Source: Pseudomonadota bacterium (lineage in GTDB: Bacteria > Desulfobacterota > DSM-4660 > Desulfatiglandales > B25-G16). From it: a stretch of 7,392 bases of DNA. Of the stretch, positions 1-6,047 are shown piece by piece; positions within the stretch are counted from its first letter, which is position 1, and each line of letters begins with the position of its first letter. The DNA lies in the NCBI GenBank assembly GCA_015223015.1, contig JADFWK010000247.1, positions 1 to 7,392 of the forward strand. Reading direction: 5' to 3'. The position numbers and the translations under genes were made by a program. Below the pieces are notes generated by a model. That model was not told where the DNA came from, searched no databases, and saw only the letters and a program-made list of their open reading frames with translations.

Positions 1-19
1 AATAAACCATTTTGAATCG

Positions 20-93
20 ACCCAGTAAGGGGCCATGTTATAGGGCATAACCAAAAAAAAGACACCCATACCCTGGACTTTGATGTTACCCTG
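20..93. repeat. Left arm of a 74-bp inverted repeat (partner 7319-7392)
   Basis: These 74 bases are the reverse complement of 7319-7392 with three mismatches (39/7373, 41/7371, 84/7328). The inner edge is sharp: after position 93 the two flanks no longer match. The outer edge is not defined, because the right copy runs into the window end. The arm contains a T8/A8 run (53-60), a small dyad (37-41 with 47-51) and two copies of CAGGGTA on the minus strand 18 bp apart, the first at the inner edge. Read outward on the minus strand, a frame stays open through the arm to the window start. This could be the end of a mobile element present twice in opposite orientation, or another dispersed repeat. 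I do not recognise the family. Confidence 0.9.
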
Positions 94-102
94 AACGAAA
101 CC

Positions 103-131
103 TTGTCTGAATACGTTTTTTTTGCTATATA
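103..131 (+). promoter_or_regulatory. Sigma-70-like promoter with extended -10, upstream of the HD gene
   Basis: TTGTCT (103-108) and TATATA (126-131) are separated by exactly 17 bases, and the -10 hexamer is preceded by TGC, giving an extended -10 element. Each hexamer matches consensus at four of six positions. Transcription would start near 138 and leave a leader of about 70 nt. The -35 box lies only 10 bases inside the left repeat arm, so the promoter belongs to the unique segment and not to the repeat. Confidence 0.5.
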
Positions 132-137
132 CGGGAA

Positions 138-209
138 GCTTTTAGCCAAAAGGCCCTCTGCAACCAGCCTCCTTGGATCAATAAGTCTCTAACTGATGGT
201 GGGACACCA
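138..209 (+). promoter_or_regulatory. Predicted 5' leader and ribosome binding site of the HD gene
   Basis: The leader contains a short A/T-rich hairpin in which CTTTT (139-143) pairs with AAAAG (148-152), too weak to call a riboswitch or terminator. A purine-rich GGTGGGA (198-204) lies five bases before the ATG at 210 and acts as a modest Shine-Dalgarno. No small ORF with a convincing start is visible here. Confidence 0.35.
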
Positions 210-1124
210 ATGGAACTAGTACAACTTTCACGTCTTGTGGATATGGAAGATCCTCATGCCGTCCTGAATGAGGTCGAAAATATTGTTTCCACGCTTTACA
301 CTGACTTTGACTTTGAGATGCTCAACCGCGTTTTCACCGATATTGTGCAACTTTTTGGCGGTGAGTATCCCGGGTACAGCCGCTGTCAAACACAGTACCA
401 CGACCTGAAGCATACCACCGACACCTTCCTGGCCATGGCACGGCTTATTCATGGCGCTATACTCAAAGGAGAGAACCTTACCAGAGACCAGGTAATGCTG
501 GGGTTGCTGTGCGCACTGATGCACGATACCGGATATATCCGGAGCCTTGATGACGAGGGAAGTTCAAACACCCACGACGTTCTTACTGATATCAGGCGCA
601 GCATCGCCTTCATGGACCGATATCTGTCCGATCACGGTTTATCACCTGACATCTTCAACCACAACTCTGTTATCCTCACCTGCACTGATCTGAGTGCAGA
701 CATCACCGAAATCCACTTTCCCTCCCGAGAAATTGAGCTGCTTGCCAAACTCCTGGGTACTGCTGACCTCCTTGGCCAGATGGCCGACCGAACCTACCTT
801 GAAAAACTTCTGTTTCTGTTTTACGAATTCAGAGATGGCGGTGTCATGGGGTACGATAACGAACTGGACTTACTAAAGAAAACCAGAGACTTCTATGCAA
901 TGATCCGGCAAAGGATTACCAAGGATCTGAGCGGGGTGACTGAGTATATGCGCCATCATTTCAAGGCGCGCTGGAACCTGGACAGAGACCTTTATACTGA
1001 GGCCGTTGAAAACCATATCAGCTATCTCAAGTTCATACTCAAACATCACGAAAAGGACTATCGCAATTATCTGAGGCGAGGTGGACTGGTGAAGCGATTG
1101 AATGGAAAAACGGATAGGTCGTGA
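210..1124 (+). CDS. HD-domain metal-dependent phosphohydrolase, phosphodiesterase-like signature
   Basis: A 304-residue cytoplasmic protein with no signal peptide or membrane segment. Seen: a Tyr-His-Asp-x-x-x-His-type motif at 63-68 (Y63, H64, H68), the HD doublet at H105-D106, and a later acidic ligand candidate D186 in a Thr-Ala-Asp-Leu-Leu context. The order and spacing resemble class I cyclic-nucleotide phosphodiesterases, where the first His is the proton donor and the others bind metal. The usual second His after the HD doublet is replaced by Tyr-Ile (HDTGYI), and the HD-GYP signature of c-di-GMP phosphodiesterases is absent. The C-terminal part (about 190-304) is helical and charged. 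The ATG at 210 has a modest RBS. The gene converges with the REC-PAS gene (27 bp between stop codons) and has its own promoter. The substrate is unknown; a nucleotide or cyclic-nucleotide phosphoester is the inference. Confidence 0.85.
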   Translation: MELVQLSRLVDMEDPHAVLNEVENIVSTLYTDFDFEMLNRVFTDIVQLFGGEYPGYSRCQTQYHDLKHTTDTFLAMARLIHGAILKGENLTRDQVMLGLLCALMHDTGYIRSLDDEGSSNTHDVLTDIRRSIAFMDRYLSDHGLSPDIFNHNSVILTCTDLSADITEIHFPSREIELLAKLLGTADLLGQMADRTYLEKLLFLFYEFRDGGVMGYDNELDLLKKTRDFYAMIRQRITKDLSGVTEYMRHHFKARWNLDRDLYTEAVENHISYLKFILKHHEKDYRNYLRRGGLVKRLNGKTDRS

Positions 1125-1151
1125 GCAAAGGACTAGTTTTGAGGATATGTT

Positions 1152-1979
1152 TCATACACTATTCATTTGGTTATTACTCTTGCTATGTAATGGTGCATCC
1201 GGCTCCACACATAGTGCTACTACCCACCCAACTATGTCACCATTGAGCCTTAAAACCGAGACGATTAGACGGATCTTCTGAGAGTTGATAATAACAAAAA
1301 GGCTCGTCTTTCTTAGTTCTGTTTTGAGCAGCACCCTTTTCAGTGAACCGATTACTTTTGCCCTTTCCTCGCTTGGAAATACAGATATTATCTCACGGTT
1401 CAATACCTCTTCATAAGATCTATTGATGATGTCGAGGGCAAGAGAATTGGTGATGATGATCCTGGCATCCCGGTCAACAACAATAATTCCCATCCCAATG
1501 CTTTCGGTGATTGCCTGTTGGAAATTAACACTTTGAATTAACTCACTTGTTATGTGCCTCGGGATCATGTTATCTGGTTGGAACACCGTTTCATCCGATG
1601 GAGCAGGGATTGGGTTTTTTTCAATCCCGTCCATGAGCATCTCGATACTCTTGGCCATTTTTTCAGCAGGTCCCTTGGCTATAAAATAATCAGCATCTAT
1701 TTCGCTCAGTGTGTCCATTTGTTCAATAATCGTCAAGGCAACAATGGGGAAATGTGCGTTGGGAAATCTGGACCGGGTGAATCTGATTAACTGCTTTCCA
1801 TCTATTTTGGGCATAATCATGTCTACAAAGATCAGATCAAATTCTTCCTGCTCCAGTTTGGATATGCCCTCCTTGCCATCATAGGCTTTTATTACCTCAT
1901 ATTCCCTCGCCTCAAGCAGTTCCGTGAGGAACTCCATGAAAAAGAAATCGTTATCCACTACCAGAGCTCTTTTCATCAT
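1152..1979 (-). CDS. Response regulator with C-terminal PAS domain (REC-PAS)
   Basis: A 275-residue soluble protein. Residues 3-120 form a receiver: phospho-acceptor D53 (Val-Asp-Met-Ile-Met-Pro context), T83 and K102 are all in place. The acidic pocket near the N-terminus reads VDND, so the second acidic position is Asn10, with Asp11 next to it. A Pro-rich linker (about 122-140) leads to a PAS fold at roughly 150-262, including a Gly-Ile-Ile-Val-Val-Asp strand and an Asn-x-x-Ala-Leu segment typical of PAS. There is no DNA-binding, GGDEF or kinase output. It therefore probably signals by protein contact or dimerisation. It is the last gene of the minus-strand block, 83 bp after the ATPase gene. 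A GAGG (1988-1991) eight bases before the ATG supports the start at 1979; a second in-frame ATG follows immediately. Confidence 0.88.
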   Translation of the reverse strand: MMKRALVVDNDFFFMEFLTELLEAREYEVIKAYDGKEGISKLEQEEFDLIFVDMIMPKIDGKQLIRFTRSRFPNAHFPIVALTIIEQMDTLSEIDADYFIAKGPAEKMAKSIEMLMDGIEKNPIPAPSDETVFQPDNMIPRHITSELIQSVNFQQAITESIGMGIIVVDRDARIIITNSLALDIINRSYEEVLNREIISVFPSEERAKVIGSLKRVLLKTELRKTSLFVIINSQKIRLIVSVLRLNGDIVGWVVALCVEPDAPLHSKSNNQMNSV

Positions 1980-2062
1980 CTTTTCAACCTCATAAAAACT
2001 CCCGGTCCACCCACCGTTTGGCGTGTGACTCCCCGATCGATCCAGGTATACATCCAGCTGGC

Positions 2063-4450
2063 CTACTTTATGCAGACCCTTCGCACTTCACTGATATCGG
2101 TTTCCCCCTGAAAGACCTTCATAATAGCGTCCTGCTTCACGCTTGTCATTCCCTCCTTGGCTGCTTGCTCGAAAATAGCATCTGTGCCGGCCTGCTTTTT
2201 GATCATCCTTTTTATCACATTGCTGCCGTAAAGCATTTCATAGATTCCAAGCCGCCCCTTGTAACCTGTTCCAGAACATTCCTCGCACCCTTGGGGACGG
2301 TAGAGGGTTAGGTCGGGGGTGAATTCAATTCCAGTGGTCTCAAAATGATCAGTGCCGTAATCTGACACGATCTCCTGAAATTCATCTTCTGAGGGATGAT
2401 ACTCCTGGCGACACTTTTCACACAATCTTCTGACCAGCCTCTGGGCCAGCACACCCAGAAGGGCTTCGGAAAAATTAAGGGGATTGAGCCCCATATCCAG
2501 GAGCCGTGTCACGGTTTCAGGTGCACTGTTGGTATGGAGCGTAGAAAAAACTAGATGGCCGGTAAGAGATGCCTCAATGGCAGTGGCCGCAGTCTCTTCA
2601 TCGCGCATCTCACCAATCATGATAACATCCGGGTCTGCCCGCAAAAAGGCGCGCATAATCATCGCGAAATCAAGCCCGATCTTAGGTTTCACCTCCACCT
2701 GTCGCAGACCGGGCTGGGTGATCTCCACCGGATCTTCTGCTGTCCAAATTTTGATACCAGGTTTGTTGATAAAACCTAGCGCGGCATGAAGGGTAGTCGT
2801 CTTACCTGAACCGGTAGGACCCACCGCCAGCACGAGACCGTAGGGTTGGCCAACAACCTTCTTCATAAGGTTAAGATCTCTCTCAGTCAACCCCATCTCA
2901 TCTAGGTGCATAGTGCTTGCTCCGGACAGTATCCTCAGCACGGCATCCTCATAACCTCCTGCGGTGGGGAGGGTAGCTAGTCGAAGTTCGAAGGGAGGTA
3001 TGCCCCTGCGTTTGAACTTGATTTTTCCGTCATGAGGAAGACGCTTTTCAGCGATATCGACTCCCGCCATAATCTTGATCCTTATGATTATGGCCCTAAT
3101 CATGGAGTTGGGAACCTTTGTATAGTCCTGGCATACGCCGTCTATGCGGAAGCGTACCGTGGTAACCCTCGAATCTTGACAAGGCTCAAAGTGAATATCA
3201 GAGGCATTTTTTCGGTATGCAGCTATTACAATCTGGTCAACCAGGTTTACCACCTGGCTTGAGGTCTCATCAAACAGGGTCTCTTCAAACTCTGCTCCTT
3301 CTTCCTCTTCTTCAAAGGATATATCAGGGATCAAGTCAAAACCCTCTATAGCATTCTGCCCAAGGGCACCCGTATGAATTTTTTGGTCATCAAAGAAACG
3401 TTTGATGTATGGCTCTATATCCTCTCTTATCGCGACGGAGAAATTGATCTTTTTTGTCTTCACCAAAGCTCTGATGTGATCAGTTTTGGTCAGATCCCTA
3501 GGGTCATCAATCAGTATCTCAATCCCCTCCTTACCCCAGCTCAGAGGAACCCAGACCTCATGTAAGAGAAACGGCTTTTTTAGACTTCTTATGAGCTCAA
3601 CTGGTGTGGGCAATGCCGGGTCATAGGTTCTAAAGGGACAGCCATAGAATAATGAAAGGGATTTTCCCAGGTCTTCTTTCTCAACCCTGAAATACTCGAT
3701 CAAGATAAATTCTACGCTCTTGTTCATCTTCTTTGATAGGCCGAGGGCCTTGTGGAGTTTTTCTGGGGTCACCATCTTTTGATTGAGGAGGTAGTCATAT
3801 TTTGAACCGGAAGAGAGGCTGGCTATGATCGAATCCAGTTTCTTTTTGACTTCCTTATCGTCCGGATCAATTTGTTTGGCGGATCGGTACAAATCGAGAG
3901 CTAATTCTTTTTCGCCTCTCTTCTCCATTTCCATGCCGAGCCTGAATTTGATCTGCACCTTCTCCTTTTTCCCCAGCTTCTGCTTATTCACTATCTTTTC
4001 CACGTGCTCGACAACTTTAGAAAGCGAGTGGGTTACGGACAGACACGCGACCATTTCCGAAACGATTTTTCCTGAGTGGCAATCCAGCTGAAACAGTTTC
4101 TCATATTCGGCAACAGCCTCCCCGTAGAGGCCCAGTTCTTTCCATGCAGAGGCACTCGCGAGAACAGCCTGAACATTTTCATTGTTGGACACGGCCTTTT
4201 TGAGAATTGAGATGTCCTCAGTGGAAACATTTTTCACGTCAGCCTGTTCCTCATCGACGATTTCCTTTTTTACTTGGCCCATCGTCTGCTCAACCTTTTC
4301 ACGATTACGAGAATCCAATTTAGGGATGTCTGATAGGATCTTTTCATAAGCGTTGAGAGATTCCACGAGCAATCCCATGGAACGGTAAACCTCTGCCTCA
4401 TTAAATTTGGACTGCAAATCTATTTTCTCATCTTCCGCAATGCGCGTCAT
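2063..4450 (-). CDS. TPR / MshEN-like / GspE-PilB family hexameric ATPase
   Basis: 795 residues, longer than ordinary GspE or PilB proteins (about 500-570). Residues 1-210 carry TPR-like helical pairs (clearest near 15-45, 100-125 and 165-200). Residues 215-355 look like a divergent MshEN/T2SSE N-terminal domain. An acidic stretch (about 379-390) precedes the ATPase core. Core motifs seen: Arg-containing strands at 433-439 and 470-476, Walker A GPTGSGKT at 544-551, Asp box AEDPVE at 571-576, Walker B-like GEMRD at 613-617, and His box TLHTN at 637-641. A zinc-type tetracysteine follows (C677, C680, C722, C725). In known systems this family powers type II secretion or type IV pilus assembly at the inner membrane. 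No pilin, GspF/PilC or secretin gene is present in the window, so the partner machine is unknown. GGGGAG at 4457-4462, six bases before the ATG, supports the start. Confidence 0.92.
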   Translation of the reverse strand: MTRIAEDEKIDLQSKFNEAEVYRSMGLLVESLNAYEKILSDIPKLDSRNREKVEQTMGQVKKEIVDEEQADVKNVSTEDISILKKAVSNNENVQAVLASASAWKELGLYGEAVAEYEKLFQLDCHSGKIVSEMVACLSVTHSLSKVVEHVEKIVNKQKLGKKEKVQIKFRLGMEMEKRGEKELALDLYRSAKQIDPDDKEVKKKLDSIIASLSSGSKYDYLLNQKMVTPEKLHKALGLSKKMNKSVEFILIEYFRVEKEDLGKSLSLFYGCPFRTYDPALPTPVELIRSLKKPFLLHEVWVPLSWGKEGIEILIDDPRDLTKTDHIRALVKTKKINFSVAIREDIEPYIKRFFDDQKIHTGALGQNAIEGFDLIPDISFEEEEEGAEFEETLFDETSSQVVNLVDQIVIAAYRKNASDIHFEPCQDSRVTTVRFRIDGVCQDYTKVPNSMIRAIIIRIKIMAGVDIAEKRLPHDGKIKFKRRGIPPFELRLATLPTAGGYEDAVLRILSGASTMHLDEMGLTERDLNLMKKVVGQPYGLVLAVGPTGSGKTTTLHAALGFINKPGIKIWTAEDPVEITQPGLRQVEVKPKIGLDFAMIMRAFLRADPDVIMIGEMRDEETAATAIEASLTGHLVFSTLHTNSAPETVTRLLDMGLNPLNFSEALLGVLAQRLVRRLCEKCRQEYHPSEDEFQEIVSDYGTDHFETTGIEFTPDLTLYRPQGCEECSGTGYKGRLGIYEMLYGSNVIKRMIKKQAGTDAIFEQAAKEGMTSVKQDAIMKVFQGETDISEVRRVCIK

Positions 4451-4616
4451 CCTGCACTCCCCTGAGTCAGAACCTAGTCCAACTCCTATCCCAAATTCTG
4501 CTTAGCAATGCTCTGTCAAGCACATGTCCTGCTAAGATCGATTCCCTTTCGGTGGGTAAGCGAACTGTATCCCCTCAGACTCAATTAAAATATTGAAATC
4601 CACTTCCCACTAGCCT
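4451..4616 (-). other. 166-bp intergenic gap with dyads between the Roadblock-like and ATPase genes
   Basis: This is the only sizeable gap inside the minus-strand block. It holds a short A/T-rich dyad just past the Roadblock-like stop codon (TCAAT 4581-4585 with ATTGA 4592-4596) and a longer imperfect hairpin described separately. I find no convincing -35/-10 pair and no GC-rich stem followed by a T-run, so whether the ATPase gene is cotranscribed with the genes upstream or has its own promoter is undecided. No small coding sequence is apparent. Confidence 0.5.
4501..4536 (-). promoter_or_regulatory. Imperfect hairpin / operator-like dyad upstream of the ATPase gene
   Basis: CTTAGCA (4501-4507) and TGCTAAG (4530-4536) are exact inverted repeats. 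Inside them TGCT (4509-4512) and AGCA (4519-4522) form a second, shorter stem around a 6-base loop. No T-run follows on the minus strand, so it is not a standard intrinsic terminator. It lies about 50 bp before the ATPase start codon. It may be an operator, an mRNA processing site or a leader structure. Confidence 0.4.
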
Positions 4617-4973
4617 CTATGTTTTCATTCGGAAAAGACGCTTCAATCCTTTAGTGGTTTTTATTTGCTTTAACGAGGGTACCAGCAAATCACAATTGAG
4701 TCTCATCATGGCAATAGGGGCAAAAACTCCCATCAGTATCATAAGATAGCCGAGATCCGTTTTTCTGATATACAGCCTGCGTTTTTCAAAAATCAGATCC
4801 ACCTCCCTGGCCCCACTGAGGGAGTAAATAAAAACACGCCACCAGTCTCGCCTTTCAGGTTCCTCGGCGAGGGGAGTTAAAAACTCTTTGAAGATGAGTT
4901 CGCCCTCAAAAGAAAAGAGCATGATTCCGTCAACATCATCCAAGCTCAGAATATCATTAAATAGCTCTCTCAT
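4617..4973 (-). CDS. Roadblock/LC7-like small protein (MglB-like fold)
   Basis: 118 residues, the usual size for stand-alone Roadblock/LC7 proteins. The pattern fits the fold: an N-terminal helix (1-12), a strand ending in a Gly-Glu-Leu turn (about 16-28), a middle helix with a Trp pair (W44, W45), then two strands with a turn (58-70 and 74-83) and a C-terminal helix (about 84-104) that is hydrophobic then basic. The tail (105-118) is rich in Lys and Arg. Known members of this family dimerise and regulate or scaffold Ras-like GTPases, for example MglB with MglA in polarity and motility. No GTPase is encoded here. It lies 24 bp after the REC-DUF4388 gene and has an AAGGAAG (4976-4982) before its ATG, so it is probably cotranscribed. 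The assignment rests on fold pattern, with no diagnostic catalytic residues. Confidence 0.65.
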   Translation of the reverse strand: MRELFNDILSLDDVDGIMLFSFEGELIFKEFLTPLAEEPERRDWWRVFIYSLSGAREVDLIFEKRRLYIRKTDLGYLMILMGVFAPIAMMRLNCDLLVPSLKQIKTTKGLKRLFRMKT

Positions 4974-4997
4974 GTCTTCCTTGTGCTAGGGACTTTC

Positions 4998-6047
4998 TTA
5001 TTGTGAAGAACCCATATGACCACTGATAACCTTTATTATTCTGTCTCTGGGGCATTTAGGGTTAACTGAAATTACCGTTGTTTGTTTATCCGGGACCAGG
5101 ATAAAATCATTCGATTCACCCCTATCGATATAGCCTAGCTTTAGTTTTCCTGCGTTGAAAAATCTCCCTACACGTGTAGCCTGCGCTATGAAACCATCCC
5201 ACGAATTGTCATGGTATATGGCTTCAAGTCCGCGTCTTTCGCCAATCTCCTTTTCCAGTCTGGCCCTGATATTAGCTATTACGTTTGATTTCTGCGATTC
5301 CTCTCCTTCGGACACCTTTACCGTCTTTTCACTATTTTTCGTCACCGGTTCCGGCACTTCCTCACGGTCAGCCTCATCCTTCAACCGTGCTGCATCAAGG
5401 AGTATCGCCTGAAGCTCCGCCTGGATCTTCTTTTCCTTCTGACGGCAAGCATTCTGAATGGAAAGACTGACCTCATCCCACGAAAAGATTTCGTATGCAC
5501 CAGCCTCACCTTGGAGACCACTGGCCCTCGCGTCAAGCAGCTCACCCTCACTGAAAAAAAGTACCCCCCGTTTGCCCGATAATTTGTCAACCAACCGGAT
5601 GGTACACGTTTTCTGCTCCATTTCTATCAACTGCAAGAAAATAGCAGAAGAAACACCGTGTAATGTTCCACCCTCAGATTCCTTTCTGAGTGTGGTCATT
5701 ATTTTCCGGGCAAGATCTTGAATCATGAAAGGCTTCCCAACATAGCCTACTGCCCCTCCCTCTCGGGCCAGCCTCTCCATTTCGGGTGTGCTGTAGCCAG
5801 TAATGATGATTACCGGTATGTCTGGATAGTGTTCCATGATGTGGGCAAGAAGGGTAAAACCATCCATTCTCGGCATTTTCAGATCACTGACTACGAGGGA
5901 AATAGCATTTTTTTTGAGCTTGTCTACAGCAATCAGACCATCTTCTGCCATCACCACACGAAAGATCTCACTGTACCTCTCAAGCCCCTCCTTCAAGGAG
6001 ACCAACATCTCCTGATCATCATCTACAATCATCACCTTTCTTATCAT
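4998..6047 (-). CDS. Response regulator: REC - DUF4388 - Roadblock-like C-terminus
   Basis: 349 residues in three parts. Residues 1-120 are a complete receiver with acidic residues D9/D10, phospho-acceptor D55, T83 and K105 in a Gly-Lys-Pro-Phe context. Residues about 126-200 match the DUF4388 pattern: a Gly-x-Leu start, a helix, and a strand pair with Gly-Val-Leu-Phe-Phe-x-x-Gly-Glu-Leu (161-170) followed by Ala-Arg-Ala. After a charged linker (about 205-255) comes an alpha/beta domain (256-345) with a hairpin of strands near 303-328 that looks Roadblock-like, tentatively. There is no DNA-binding or enzymatic output. Translation is probably coupled to the sensor gene: its ATG overlaps the upstream TGA by four bases. 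The overlap implies that sensor and regulator form a pair. A run of eight A on the coding strand (5908-5915) lies inside the receiver region. Confidence 0.85.
   Translation of the reverse strand: MIRKVMIVDDDQEMLVSLKEGLERYSEIFRVVMAEDGLIAVDKLKKNAISLVVSDLKMPRMDGFTLLAHIMEHYPDIPVIIITGYSTPEMERLAREGGAVGYVGKPFMIQDLARKIMTTLRKESEGGTLHGVSSAIFLQLIEMEQKTCTIRLVDKLSGKRGVLFFSEGELLDARASGLQGEAGAYEIFSWDEVSLSIQNACRQKEKKIQAELQAILLDAARLKDEADREEVPEPVTKNSEKTVKVSEGEESQKSNVIANIRARLEKEIGERRGLEAIYHDNSWDGFIAQATRVGRFFNAGKLKLGYIDRGESNDFILVPDKQTTVISVNPKCPRDRIIKVISGHMGSSQ

Noticed and set aside
34..60. Repeat hairpin plus A8/T8 as an intrinsic terminator
   Set aside because: On the minus strand the T-run precedes the hairpin, and on the plus strand the hairpin is followed by A and not T, so neither orientation gives a terminator.
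1993..2015. Possible terminator after the ATPase gene: CGGT-GGGTGG-ACCG followed shortly by GTTTTTAT on the minus strand
   Set aside because: The stem is only four base pairs and the T-run is short and offset; it lies immediately before the REC-PAS ribosome binding site, so it is not convincing.
4513..4518. TGACAG/TTGACA-like -35 box inside the intergenic hairpin
   Set aside because: The hexamers 15-18 bases further on the minus strand do not resemble a -10; no promoter is called.
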